Below are positions 22,991-33,839 of a stretch of DNA of 64,000 nt, in pieces (position 1 is the first letter of the stretch; each line of letters starts with the position of its first letter). A program made the translations under genes and the position numbers. The stretch covers positions 64,324,186 through 64,388,185 of the forward strand of contig CM056743.1 in the NCBI GenBank assembly GCA_029851415.1, given 5' to 3'. This stretch comes from Eretmocerus hayati (taxonomy: Eukaryota; Arthropoda; Insecta; Hymenoptera; Aphelinidae). Under the pieces are notes generated by a model. That model did not search any database. It saw only the letters and a list, made by a program, of their open reading frames with translations, and was not told the origin of the DNA.

Positions 22991-23805
22991 CAGTAGAACC
23001 TGTCTAATTCGGGCACCTCCGGTTCCAGTCCGACCCGCCCATGATAGACAGGTGCCCAAATTATAGAGTCTGATGCAAAATTATAGAAAGTAAAAATTTT
23101 GAGAGAACTTATTTCAAACCATACAATCTTGGAATAAATGAAATACATCGACGAGAACTCGGAACTCTCAAGATGTGGAATGTCAAGATTCATAGTTATT
23201 CAGATTCGGGATTTCGAAATTCGGTATAATGGTGATTCGGGAATTCACGATTCGGAACATACTCAGATCGAGGGTCTGCAAACTCAAAACTTTGAGTTTG
23301 GAAATCTCAAAGGTCGAGGGATCTCTAGGAAAGGCTCAAAAGATACTCTCCGTCGAAGTAAGCATCCAATACTCTAGCATTAGCGGTTGTGAATTTTAGA
23401 GTATCAAACAACCCAGATGTCAAAATAATTTTTCGTTAAATATTCAAATATGTTGTTTAGCTGACGCAGAACTTAGAAGATGAATGATCTTTGCCTTTCC
23501 CAATATGGACACGTCTCTTCCGAGCTCGTTCTGAGCTTGGCCTAAGTTTTCGACATGCATACCTGGCTCATTCTGACAACTGGAGTGAGTGCCCTGAATT
23601 CACAGGTTCCTTTAAGATGTGACATCATATGTTTGAAATCTCTAAAACCGCCCATATTAAGCAGGTGCCCAAATTTTAGAGGTGCCCGAATCATAGAGAA
23701 AGAATAACGTTTGAGCTTATGGAATGAAATTCGGTTGCAAGAGAAAGCGCCCGTAATCGAGAGGTGCCCGTATTTTATAGGTGCCCATAGAGACAGGTTT
23801 TACTG
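22991..23805. mobile_element. 815-bp pogo/Tigger-type MITE inside LINE-1 ORF2
   Basis: The ends are CAGTAGAACCTGTCT at 22991 and the complement of CAGTAAAACCTGTCT ending at 23805, each followed inward by GGGCACCT. TA is duplicated at 22989-22990 and 23806-23807. CAGTARAACC-type ends with TA duplications are characteristic of Tigger/pogo MITEs. Removing it rejoins LINE-1 ORF2 (HIDNKV to LEIESVQRRILRILARR). Further GGTGCCC motifs lie near both ends. No transposase. Confidence 0.9.
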
Positions 23806-23807
23806 TA

Positions 23808-24230
23808 TTGGAAATTGAATCTGTGCAAAGGAGAATTTTGAGAATTCTGGCTAGAAGAACTGGATCTCCCATGCACAGATTTGATCATGACTTCAGTGAA
23901 ATCTCTTTGAAATACCACCTTAGTACTATCAAATCCCTGCACAATTTTAAGGATGCTGCCTTTGTCTGGAATACCCTGAATGGCAAAGTATATTGTTCTT
24001 TCGTTGTGTCGGTTTTCCAAGTTTGAAACAATCCCTATCAAATCAGAGACCCTAGACCGTTATTGGTTGACAATTTTAGAGGTAATCTTGGGTACAACTC
24101 AGTGGCATCCAGACTGAGACGCACGTGGAACACTTTACCAACAAACATTAGAACTCTAAATTTATACACCCATTCCAAACATGCCGCCATGCAAGAATTG
24201 TGCTTTAATTATTGATTTTGTTACTATTGA
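23808..24230 (+). pseudogene. LINE-1 ORF2, C-terminal part
   Basis: LEIESVQRRILRILARR matches the post-reverse-transcriptase region of CR1/Jockey ORF2 proteins. It continues with SLKYHLSTIKSLHNFKDAAFVW; after a frameshift near 24000, a segment around 24085-24215 still resembles the C-terminal tail (RLRRTWNTLPTNIRTL). Inactive remnant. Confidence 0.7.
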
Positions 24231-24364
24231 ACAACACACTATATTTTGAACTTAGTCTGATAATAATCCATTATGTACACTTGATTCTCATAGCGCTCCT
24301 CACATTTGTATAAGTGACACTTTCTGAAGGGCTTTTCAGCCCGTATATTGTTTAAAATGAAATA
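24231..24364 (+). other. LINE-1 3' untranslated region, split by the BEL element
   Basis: AT-rich sequence after ORF2 running to an AATGAAATA tail. The tail continues beyond the BEL element at 30813-30835 as AAATAAAATGAATGAAATA, a simple-repeat 3' end of the kind CR1/Jockey LINEs carry. This places the 3' end of LINE-1 at about 30835. Confidence 0.55.
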
Positions 24365-24853
24365 TGGAAAGGGTCAAGGTGTTCTCATGGTACCTTGGAG
24401 CCCTGATTTTAGAATCGGGATGTGCAGGAAGGTTCACTAAATGACGACTCACTGTTTGGTTATACTGAACACAACGTGAGAATATATTCTCTTATAAAGT
24501 GTGCGACACTTGTGAGAAAATAAAAGATAAGACGCGGTGTGGGCGCGGCGCGAGAATTAAAGGGATCGGGAGTACGCGGTCGCGAGGACGGGCACCGGCG
24601 CGGGTATACTTATGCGCGCAAGCAGTACAGCTGATCGCTGCTTGCCGACCAGTGGCTAACTGACGAATTTCGAGCTGCGAGAGAGACTCGCAGAGAAGAG
24701 CAGGGCGGATGACAGGATCATCAGGTGCTAATTCGGCCAATGAAATTTGAATGATGTCACTCGCGTGACATCGAGGGGAAATCGCGGGTCATCGCACCGT
24801 GCTCCAACTGCTGAATTTCCCTCGAATATTCGCAGGCTCGAGATACTTCAACA
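24365..24853 (-). repeat. BEL 3' LTR (489 bp)
   Basis: Begins TGGAAAGGGTC and ends CTTCAACA on the + strand, so both strands read TG...CA. Identical to 30324-30812 except at 24468. It is the 3' LTR because the coding strand is minus. Confidence 0.97.
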
Positions 24854-24866
24854 TTCCGCCCCCTTT
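24854..24866 (-). promoter_or_regulatory. Polypurine tract of the BEL element
   Basis: On the - strand AAAGGGGGCGGAA lies immediately before the 3' LTR. This is the expected place and composition of the primer for plus-strand DNA synthesis. Confidence 0.85.
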
Positions 24867-25833
24867 GCTTGATCATACCAAGCAAATCAGATTTGACAAC
24901 TGGAACTTGCATTCGAAAAAGAATATGTAAGACTCAATAGGGGACGCGGTTGTCAGACTCATAGAGCGTGCGAATAATTCGATTTGATAATAGCGAAATG
25001 ACCGGTAGTTAATCAAATGAAAAATTCTAAATTGTCGATCAAAGGTAGTAATTTGAAGATTAATTTTGCATAGCAGAAAAGAATTTGAATTTTATCGACA
25101 GCTCGATGACAAAATCGAAAAATAAATATATATACGAACAAGATTTTAACATTTTCAAATGAATGATTTTACGGTGCCCATCCAAATTGATAAATGATTC
25201 GTATGAATCAGTCAAAGTTGAATCTGATCAGTCGAAAGATGACTAAATAAATAAAAGAAGAAAAATCGGTTAATTATCATATGCCTTGCTGGAGATCGTG
25301 AATTGATTATACTACGGAATAAACATTTAAGTCTGGATCTACCAGCAAAAAATCAAGAAAAACAGAAAACATACCAATTCTGGATGATCAACATCCCACA
25401 GTGCACATAGCACAACAAAAAAAATCCATAATTTACATCATTCAAATTCGCTCAATAGAGCTTTTGGGCTGATGAGCCAAAATCTTAATCTATAATTCTT
25501 TAAACGATGGGGGAAAAAGTTATTCGCAAAAGATTGCATTCCTCAAAATGATTCTAAGTTGTAAAAATATATGAAAAAAAATGAATACGAGGCATCATCT
25601 CTCATCTTGCGCAGCGTATTGAGAATAGGCCAAGGGCTAATACTCGACTTGTTTGATTTTACTGACTCTACGAGGAAATGCAAATAATAAACGGAGACGA
25701 TACGAGTGGCCTTACAAATTTCCGCAGGTGTAAAGCGAGGAAATTGTGTAGTGACTGTCGAAAATACGCGATTCTCAAATCCTTGTTCTTCAGTCGACGA
25801 CGATGTTGACAGGAACTCCTTGACTCTTGATGA
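24867..25833 (-). other. BEL 3' non-coding region
   Basis: Nearly 1 kb of AT-rich sequence between the end of the integrase remnant and the polypurine tract. No ORF with recognisable features, and no envelope-like gene. Confidence 0.6.
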
Positions 25834-26157
25834 CTAATAACCATCCTGGCCATCTGGATCTACTGGAAGCTTGATGAGCTTGCACAAAGCTCGACGATAG
25901 GTTGCTGTGGCGGTCCTCACATCGACCACGCGCGTCAGCCCGTCTTTGCCAGGATGAACAGCAGTTACCCGAGCCATGGGCCACTTGGTTGGAGGTGTCA
26001 GCTCGTCCTTCACGAGCACCAGGTCGCCGACGTTGATTTGATCCTGGACGTTGAGCCATTTACCACGTTGTTGAAGGTGATGCATCACTTCCTTGCGCCA
26101 ACGATCCCAGAAATTGTTGCGCATCCTTTGAATTTGCCTCCACCTTGTATCAAAAAC
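25834..26157 (-). pseudogene. BEL integrase C-terminal remnant (DUF5641-type)
   Basis: The frame SVFDTRWRQIQRMRNNFWDRWRKE followed by INVGDLVLVKDE and a stop at 25834 matches the C-terminal domain that follows integrase in BEL/Pao pol. It overlaps the end of the gag-pol ORF in another frame. The junction at roughly 26146-26160 fuses the region after the reverse transcriptase directly to this tail, so RNase H and the integrase zinc finger and catalytic core are missing. The deletion changed frame, so this tail cannot be translated with gag-pol. Confidence 0.85.
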
Positions 26158-29100
26158 GGAGCTAGCCAACCAAGGGGGTCGAAGAGACGAGCTACCTTAG
26201 ACAAAATAGTTCTTTTGGTGACTGTACTAGGGGCAGATGGCATTGCTATCTTGAAGAAAAATTCATCATCTCGAGGAGACCAATTTAACCCTAGAGTGGA
26301 CACAGTGTCCTCAATATCTACAGGGACCGCATCTGCACCGTTTGAAGCTAGACCAGTAAGCAAGTCGGTGTGATTCGCGGCCCATTTCCCTAGCTCCATA
26401 CACCCGGATTTCATAACCGCAATGAGTTGATTACGAGCCGCTAGAGCTTCTGACAGCGTGTCAGCCCCGCCGAACGCGTCATCCATGTAGGTAAGCCACC
26501 ACAGAATGTAGGCCGCTAATGAAAATTCTTCATTGTGAATTTCTGCTAACAACCGAAGTACTCGCATCGCCAGGTACGGTGCGCAAACTGTACCATATGT
26601 GACTGTCTTTAGGGCGTAGTCTCGAATTTCTGCCGCCCCCAATACGCGCCTTACAATTTTCTGCCAGACCCGATCGTCTGGATGCACAAGTATTTGGCGA
26701 AACATTTTGACAATATCAGCCGTGAAAACATATTGAAACATCCGCCAGCGGGATATGACTAGGGTCAAATCATTTTGTAAATTGGGTCCTGGCAATAAAT
26801 AATCATTAAGTGATTTGCTTGTACCTGATTTCTGCGATGCGTTAAGCACAACGCGTATTTTATTGGAATCCTTACGGAAGACTGCATGATGAGGCAGGTA
26901 GCACGATCTGGGGTCTGGCAGTGCGGGATGCGGCAGCAGTCCCATGTGGTCCAGTTCCTCGTACTCGACCATGAACCCGGAGTATGCTTTGTCCAATTCC
27001 GAATTCCGACGCCGTTGACGCTCCGATCTCAGCAGACATGCCACTGCTATTTCTCTTGAATCTGTAAAGGAAACTCCAGTAAAACTTTTTGCGGAAGGCA
27101 ATCGCACAACAAAGCGTCCTTCATCAGTACGAGTAACAGTTGACAAGAAGTAATCTTCACAGTCTTGTTCTTCTGCCTTCAATAGGCGACTAACTGGCAA
27201 ATGCTCGACTTCAAAAAATTTGGAAACTTGCTCAGAAAGCGTTTTTTCCGTTGACATATGAAACGTTTGAACATATCTAGCTTCCGACGATCCCTCAGTC
27301 GTCGCCGTTCCCCCCGTCAAAATCCAGCCCAGCGCTGTATTTTGAGCAGTAGGAGTCTTAGGCGGACCTTTTCGCAGACCAACTCGAAGAATTTCGCTGT
27401 ACACCTCCGTACCGAGGAGACAATCAATTTTCGCTGGTCGGAAAAATTCAGGGTCGGCTAGCGTAATGCCCTCCAAGTGTGACCAGTCCTCGCACTGCTG
27501 TACTGTAGCACTTGGAAGGAGCGCTGTGAGCTGTGGTAAAACGAGGGCTTCCAAATGCCATGAGAAGCTGCGATCGACTCTGGAAAGCAATGTGAGAGAT
27601 ACCTCACTTGACGAGACCACCGTACGTTTATTTCCTATCGTATTCACCCCCAATTTCAATTTTCGCGACGGTAAGTTCAACGCTTGGACGACCCGATCAG
27701 CCACAAAAGAACAGTCTGATCCAGGATCAATCAGAGCGCGAGCTTCTATTTTCTGCCCGTGAGGCGCTTGTAAAATAACTCTGGCCGTTGCCAACAATCG
27801 CGGCTGTTTAGAAAACGCTGCCAAATTATGCACGAATGTACTATTTACCGATGACAAATTGTTATTTGGAGCGTCGCTTTCCGTGGCCGCCTTATCTACT
27901 GAATCTGGTTTCTCGTAATGCAATTTTGAATGATGCGCTTTTTGACAGAAACTACAACGGTACATGGACTCGCATTTGTCAGCAAAGTGACCTGACTTCG
28001 AACAATTTATACACAGTTTGTTGGATTTGCAAAATTCAAAACGCTTGAAAACTGACAGTTTTAAAAATCTGCCACATCGATGAAGTGCATGTCTGCCAAT
28101 GCAACAAACACAGGGTAACGCATTTGCAACTGAAGACTCGCTTGAAGGATTTCCGACATTTGCATTAGCTGACCTATTTCCAAAATTGTTACGAGACCTT
28201 GAATTATTAGTATTTTGTGAAGAAGAATTCGAATTGCTAGGCTGGCTCAGTCCAAGATGCGCTGTATTCAGAGAATCAATGCGATCTTCAATATATTTTT
28301 TAATCGAAACATAAGTGGAGAAACCCACAACAGACTCCTGTCTAATAGTCCAATTCTCCCTAGTTCCAGGATCAAATTTTCGAACTATCAAATGCACCAA
28401 CCAACAATCATAATGATCTACAGGGCACTCCAAATCTCTAAGACCCTGCACAGCTTCCTCTGCCAAATTCAAGATATCTGCTAACGATGCCGCCGATTTT
28501 TCTTTGATCGTGGGTAAATTTATCAAGGCTTCTAAATGTAGGCGCAAACGAAGCCTAGCATTATCATAACGCCGAACTAATTTTTGCCAAGCAGTCTCAA
28601 AACTTGTCTCAGCGAGCCTCGTGCCCTTGAGTAATTTTGCAGCATCACCTTTTGCCGCGCGAAGTAGAAGTTGTACTTTGACTGAAGAGGCGAATGGTTT
28701 ATCTATAACTATCGATTTGAACTGATCTTTGAATAATTCCCAATCGCTTTGCTTGCCTGAGAATTCAGGAACTTCAATATGCGGCATGGATTGAACTTCG
28801 GCAGAAGCTTGAATAAATTGTTGAGCATCAAAATTGTTTGTCATTTGAGCGGGATTAGTAGGAATCCCGGTTGGTAGTGTACGAAGCTGAATTTCTTTCG
28901 TTTCGAGTTTTTCTAATAGCCATGCCCGAGCTACGCAATAATCATCCTCAACTTGCCTAAACACTGTCTTTTTAAAATAATCGTGCTCCTTGAGCGTTGA
29001 CCTGTGAGGGTATATTTCATCATGACGAGACACAAAATCGCTCCAGTAACCTTCAATGACTTGAATTCGAGATTTCAAATAAGCCGGCGTGAGATTTGCT

Positions 29101-29213
29101 TCTCCGCGTTTTTTCGTATTCTCCGCGAAATTAGTTATCCATGCTGCTTCATCCATCTGACGAGATACCAAATCCGAAGTCATTGTGAAACGAGGAAACC
29201 GAAAAACAAACAC
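26085..29213 (-). CDS. BEL/Pao gag-pol polyprotein (Gag, protease, reverse transcriptase), truncated
   Basis: A single 1042-codon ORF; initiation may be at codon 1 or codon 11 (MTSDLVSRQMDEAAW). In order: a Gag region (about 1-360; residues 150-330 resemble DUF1759, with IEVPEFSGKQSDWELFKDQF), a cysteine-rich zinc knuckle region near 365-430 (CINCSKSGHFADKC), an aspartic protease near 490-600 (LIDPGSDCSFV, DUF1758-like) and a reverse transcriptase near 740-960 (FTADIVKMFRQILVHPDD, catalytic YMDDAFGGAD near 908). It ends with the BEL signature ARLFDPLGWLAP, then runs out of frame after the deletion. A complete BEL Gag-Pol is usually about 1700-1900 residues. Gag, protease and reverse transcriptase look intact. 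Could still supply these in trans (inference). Confidence 0.95.
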   Translation of the reverse strand: MFVFRFPRFTMTSDLVSRQMDEAAWITNFAENTKKRGEANLTPAYLKSRIQVIEGYWSDFVSRHDEIYPHRSTLKEHDYFKKTVFRQVEDDYCVARAWLLEKLETKEIQLRTLPTGIPTNPAQMTNNFDAQQFIQASAEVQSMPHIEVPEFSGKQSDWELFKDQFKSIVIDKPFASSVKVQLLLRAAKGDAAKLLKGTRLAETSFETAWQKLVRRYDNARLRLRLHLEALINLPTIKEKSAASLADILNLAEEAVQGLRDLECPVDHYDCWLVHLIVRKFDPGTRENWTIRQESVVGFSTYVSIKKYIEDRIDSLNTAHLGLSQPSNSNSSSQNTNNSRSRNNFGNRSANANVGNPSSESSVANALPCVCCIGRHALHRCGRFLKLSVFKRFEFCKSNKLCINCSKSGHFADKCESMYRCSFCQKAHHSKLHYEKPDSVDKAATESDAPNNNLSSVNSTFVHNLAAFSKQPRLLATARVILQAPHGQKIEARALIDPGSDCSFVADRVVQALNLPSRKLKLGVNTIGNKRTVVSSSEVSLTLLSRVDRSFSWHLEALVLPQLTALLPSATVQQCEDWSHLEGITLADPEFFRPAKIDCLLGTEVYSEILRVGLRKGPPKTPTAQNTALGWILTGGTATTEGSSEARYVQTFHMSTEKTLSEQVSKFFEVEHLPVSRLLKAEEQDCEDYFLSTVTRTDEGRFVVRLPSAKSFTGVSFTDSREIAVACLLRSERQRRRNSELDKAYSGFMVEYEELDHMGLLPHPALPDPRSCYLPHHAVFRKDSNKIRVVLNASQKSGTSKSLNDYLLPGPNLQNDLTLVISRWRMFQYVFTADIVKMFRQILVHPDDRVWQKIVRRVLGAAEIRDYALKTVTYGTVCAPYLAMRVLRLLAEIHNEEFSLAAYILWWLTYMDDAFGGADTLSEALAARNQLIAVMKSGCMELGKWAANHTDLLTGLASNGADAVPVDIEDTVSTLGLNWSPRDDEFFFKIAMPSAPSTVTKRTILSKVARLFDPLGWLAPFLIQGGGKFKGCATISGIVGARK

Positions 29214-30308
29214 TCATAAAAGAAAAGAATAGGATAGAGAAAGAACACAAACTTTATTCACGATACCCAGCTCGAGTGCCAAAATCAACGTAAACTCGTT
29301 GCAGAGCTAATTAATAATCAATATAAATTAAAATACCCGAACGCGCGCCGACAAGCTATGCTATTCGATGGTATTCTCTATTAGACAAACACGCGACGAC
29401 ACAAAACATCAAAGCTAACTACGTACCGACGAGTACGCATGCACGCGCGAGCTGGGCAATAGCAGAAATCTTATTGTCAAGTTGCACGAGCAAGTTAAAT
29501 TTTGATATGCCTCGTATTTGTACAAGCTTCACTGCATATATGCACATATACATATTAGCATGAGCTATACTGTCACGTATCGACACGACCGCCGAGGCAA
29601 AATCACATTCGCTCACGATATACAATGAGCGGCTCGGCAACAGCTGCGCGAGGCTCAGCTGATGAGCTCGCTGGGGGGTCAGCGCGGCAACAATGCTGCC
29701 CGCTGCTTGCGGACGAACCGCCGAGCGAGGGGAGCGAGGGGAATAAGGAGCGCGCGACAAGTGCCGCTTTCAAATGATATGCGCGAGTATATGCATATAC
29801 ATATATCGCAATACGAATGATATGTGAGAAAGAGGAACGATACTTTTACTCACTGGACGCTGCTTTCCCCTCCCGCGCTGCCCTGCAGCACTGCACTCTG
29901 TTCTCGGCGCCGCTGACCAGGGCGTCGAGAAAATCCAGCCGATGACGTTGTTGGATATCACCCCGTGAACTACGAGGTGGTGATGCAGATGTGCAGTAGG
30001 CTGCTCGATCCGGCCCAAAAGCCACTGAGCGCCAAAAATTGCCACCTAGCTCGCTGGGCGGCGAACTCGTCCTGGTCTGGTCGCGCCGTCCCCTGGTGCA
30101 AATGTACTTAGAAAAAGAAGTCCTGAAGTGGGCCTCGATGTTGTGGTTTGCAGTGCCGACGAAAGAGATGGACGGGAAAGCTCCCGCCAAACACACAACA
30201 CTTATACACTGCACAGTCGCGGCACTCCCGATTCCCGCGCGCGCGCAAAGTCCACACCCGTATTTACACAGTAAAAAAAACAGAAATTCCGTGCACGATC
30301 CTTTTTTA
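29214..30308 (-). other. BEL 5' leader
   Basis: About 1.1 kb between the primer-binding site and the gag start on the - strand. Several overlapping ORFs of 82-158 codons occur in this GC-richer stretch, but none has a recognisable domain. An untranslated leader with packaging signals is the simplest reading. Confidence 0.6.
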
Positions 30309-30321
30309 CGCTCTGCTACCA
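30309..30321 (-). promoter_or_regulatory. Primer-binding site of the BEL element
   Basis: On the - strand TGGTAGCAGAGCG begins two bases after the 5' LTR. It is complementary to a tRNA 3' end of the form CGCTCTGCTACCA. I do not assign the tRNA. Confidence 0.8.
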
Positions 30322-30323
30322 AA

Positions 30324-30812
30324 TGGAAAGGGTCAAGGTGTTCTCATGGTACCTTGGAGCCCTGATTTTAGAATCGGGATGTGCAGGAAGGTTCACTAAA
30401 TGACGACTCACTGTTTGGTTATACTGGACACAACGTGAGAATATATTCTCTTATAAAGTGTGCGACACTTGTGAGAAAATAAAAGATAAGACGCGGTGTG
30501 GGCGCGGCGCGAGAATTAAAGGGATCGGGAGTACGCGGTCGCGAGGACGGGCACCGGCGCGGGTATACTTATGCGCGCAAGCAGTACAGCTGATCGCTGC
30601 TTGCCGACCAGTGGCTAACTGACGAATTTCGAGCTGCGAGAGAGACTCGCAGAGAAGAGCAGGGCGGATGACAGGATCATCAGGTGCTAATTCGGCCAAT
30701 GAAATTTGAATGATGTCACTCGCGTGACATCGAGGGGAAATCGCGGGTCATCGCACCGTGCTCCAACTGCTGAATTTCCCTCGAATATTCGCAGGCTCGA
30801 GATACTTCAACA
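30324..30812 (-). repeat. BEL 5' LTR (489 bp)
   Basis: Direct repeat of 24365-24853 and the promoter-side LTR for the minus-strand transcript. It ends CTTCAACA on the + strand, followed by the AAATA target duplication. Confidence 0.97.
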
Positions 30813-30835
30813 AAATAAAATGAATGAAATATTCC

Positions 30836-31188
30836 AAATGAATTTCAAAATTATAGGACAATATCATCGCGCTCATGAACTTCATTAGAATGAACGAGAG
30901 GAAATCCTGAAATCTAGTTCGCACCGATTTCTGCAAGAATCATCGAGTAATCGCTCTGATTCAAACTGCCAAGGACTGGTAAGCTATATCATCGTTCACC
31001 AAATGAATGGAGGTGAGATTATTGGTTTGCTTTTTCATTATTGTTCGTGGCGAAGATAACCCAGAGTTTTCTACGAACGCTGGAACAAACTTGACTATTG
31101 ATTGGCAGGTCAATCGAAATTTGTCTTCGACACCGAGCCAGCTTCTTGAACTGCTCCGCGGAGTAGCCGCATCAAAGTTTTGTACTCT
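30836..31188. other. Unassigned sequence right of the LINE-1 tail
   Basis: No recognisable gene or element end; an overlapping pair of opposite-strand ORFs (31007-31252 + and 30961-31239 -) is featureless. It is the flank into which the next retroposon inserted. Confidence 0.3.
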
Positions 31189-31205
31189 ATTCCTCCCCAT
31201 AACAT

Positions 31206-31635
31206 CACCCGCAAGGGGGTTTGGGGCATGGCGCCTCATCCCTGGAGTCTGACGAACTTCCGGCCCCAGTCATCGCCCGCCGGAGCGAGGAGACCGCACA
31301 TCTCCATCCGGCACCACGGGAGTGGATGAGTCTAGGGACTTGAATTGGAATCGCCCTCGGGCGATAACAATGCGAGCCCGAAAGACTCATCCATCGTCCC
31401 GAGGAACTCCTTGGGCTCTCAGGAAGCCTAGAAGAGTTCCAAAACCCCCCACCGAGGGGTGGGTCTCGGCCTTGTGCTGGGGGCCGAGCCCGAAATTCGG
31501 TTGTCGGGGAGGAGGACTGAGTCATCACCGAGCCTGGCTCCAAACCGACGCGCTGGCAGGGCGTATCCCTGCCCCGCGCCCAGGGGGCAACCGAGGTTGA
31601 GCCGTGAGGCAGGGACCCGGTATATAAAAGCCAAT
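31206..31635. mobile_element. 430-bp GC-rich retroposon with 17-bp target duplication
   Basis: The direct repeat ATTCCTCCCCATAACAT occurs at 31189-31205 and 31636-31652 and brackets a sharply GC-richer insert. A long, non-palindromic duplication of this kind is typical of target-primed reverse transcription (SINE or truncated LINE). Neither end is poly(A), so strand is uncertain. It contains a CCCACC/GGTGGG hairpin (about 31449-31464) that also occurs in the R1-like LINE tail near 62535-62550. No coding region recognised. Confidence 0.8.
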
Positions 31636-31652
31636 ATTCCTCCCCATAACAT

Positions 31653-33839
31653 ATCATGGACATAAATCTTGGTACTTTACTCTGCGCGGCAACCAGAGGA
31701 GAAGCAAGGGGAAATAATCCATTTCTCTTCAAGGTTGAGTTATTTGGAATATTTTGAGATCAGATTAGTTCATTGTTAGTTCTGTTTTACTGCCGATTCA
31801 TCCCATCTTCAGCAGCTTCATTTTCCGCAATCACCCTTTGAGTCTGTGGTAAAATCATTCGGCGTTTCCTTGATTTTCATCGTAGCGAGTCTCAGGACCA
31901 AGTCATATCGAGAAACACCGGCTTAATTTTCGTAAGTGAGATGATCTACCCCAGCAGATACTCCAGTCACCCTTTTTTCATGAGCAATGTTTTGAACAAC
32001 ACCTGCACTAGTATATACACGCTATATAGTAATCCCTATGCCCTGAAGATACAGCGAGTGACTCAAGTCACCACTTCTGAGTTCAACTCGATGTCTCAAG
32101 TATCTGAACGAGCTGACTCATTCACGACTTACAGAGCTGAATAAATTGTCCGTGGAGTAGATTTCCTAGACTTTGAGTGCTTGAAGGATTTGGCAGAGGG
32201 ACATGGACCATCAATCGACATACTTTCTGCTGCTCTATTGGACCATTTTGATCGTTTAAAGTTTTTCCCGCAACTTTGACGTGGCTGATGCGTCCAAATT
32301 ATCATCGGTCCTCACAAAAACCGGATGAGTTTGCTTTCCATTTCATTATTGATGAGTGAGGTAATCAATCGTTCGAATCTTTTGTCCATTTTTTCTCTGG
32401 TGAATTAACATATGAGTCAATCTCACTCGACAAGATTGAATTTGATTATTTTAGGCGAGACTCGTGAGGGAGACGATGAATTTCCTTGTGTCCGTATGAG
32501 TGTTTGTTACAAGGGAGTATTTGAAGGAGTTTTATATTTTATTCAATACGGAAATGAATCAAATCGCACGGAGCAGATCAACTGCATCTTACAAAGGCGT
32601 TCACACGCATAAATATTGATTTTGCCACGACAGCTTTCGTTTCATTCATCCCAAGTAGAGGTCATGGCTACTGAATATTTCAAGAATTTATAAGATCATG
32701 AGGAACAGCGTATCCCTATTTATCTTAGCTATTGATCCCCGATAGGAGCTTCTATGGTCATCAATTAACTCAAGATCTCACATTCATCATCAATAATCTA
32801 ATAATTCTACGATGGACTATTCTGTATGAGCCAAATGCGTTATCTCCAGGAAATACTTATATCATCCGCTGTTTGAAATCTCAATGGATCTCTTACATTT
32901 TATGTGTTGGGTATATTTTGCATCACAATTCCAATTTGATGAGCTCAGTTCTCGTTCATAACTCATGTGACAATTAATCTGCGTAAAACCTCAACAATAT
33001 AGAAACTAACACCCGTTTCCGTTATTCCCAAGTGTAAATATTTCACAATCCTCCTTTCCCTGTGGTCGAATCTCATTCATGTAGCCCATCTCGTTGTGGG
33101 TCTTGACCCCTCTGCCGACGCTTCCAGCTAAGAGTCCAACAGCATAAGTAGTTCTGAGAAGATTTTCTCCTCTAAAAACCTACAGGATTCCAAAATTCAT
33201 CATCAAAAATATCTAGCTTCGTTTTCTTTTCGCTCTTTTTTGTTGCTTTGCGGACCTCAGTGGCACATATTTTTATCTGAGCCGCTCATTAAATCACTAT
33301 CACGGGATTCCAGTATTTATCTCTTTCTTCGCGGAATCCGATGGCACTCTATCTCTTCAGAACTGGATATTTCCAACAGTTCTGATATTTTCATGCACAT
33401 GTAAAGTATCCCCATATTTGCCTTAGTGTTATCATCAATCCGAACCCTCCTCCTCATGCTGCCCTGTGTTATCGTTCTAATCCGAAATATCCCAATGTTC
33501 TGCAATAGTGGACACACGCCACATTTCCCAATTTTTCAGTTCCCCACCAGTATAAGCACATGCCCCATCTTTCTACCACTATGAGCCTCCACCACTCAGA
33601 CAATATTTTCTCAGGGCGTGCTCATCCGATCAATAATCCCATATATCGAGCTTCAATCACATCATATCTCCGATTGTTCCATGTTCTCTACCTATCTAAA
33701 TGATTATCACATCGTATATTCCACATCATCGGAAATGTCACTGCCGTGTGGAGGACACCACATCGGAGGTTTCCGATAGTATCAAAAATCATCATCCTTT
33801 TCGTCTATATGTCTACACTACTATATATCCGTCTAAATG
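31653..33839. other. About 2.2 kb without a recognisable gene
   Basis: ORFs of 60-81 codons on both strands lack motifs. Composition is AT-rich. It may be the decayed body of the LTR element whose gag lies to the right, but I see no reverse transcriptase, RNase H or integrase motif on either strand. Confidence 0.3.

Larger units (their letters stand above)
24365..30812 (-). mobile_element. BEL/Pao LTR retrotransposon, deletion derivative (6448 bp)
   Basis: Two 489-bp LTRs, a purine-rich tract, a primer-binding site and a gag-pol ORF, all reading on the - strand. A 5-bp target duplication AAATA (24360-24364 and 30813-30817) brackets it. I see one LTR-LTR difference (24468 A, 30427 G), so the insertion is young. 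Pol lacks RNase H and most of the integrase, so the copy cannot move on its own. It inserted in the 3' tail of LINE-1. Confidence 0.97.

Noticed and set aside
29214..30322. ORFs of up to 158 codons in the BEL leader as an accessory gene
   Set aside because: Overlapping frames on both strands without motifs in GC-rich sequence.
24492..30699. Identical 82-codon ORFs at 24492-24740 and 30451-30699
   Set aside because: They lie in the two LTRs and are identical because the LTRs are; no domain recognised.
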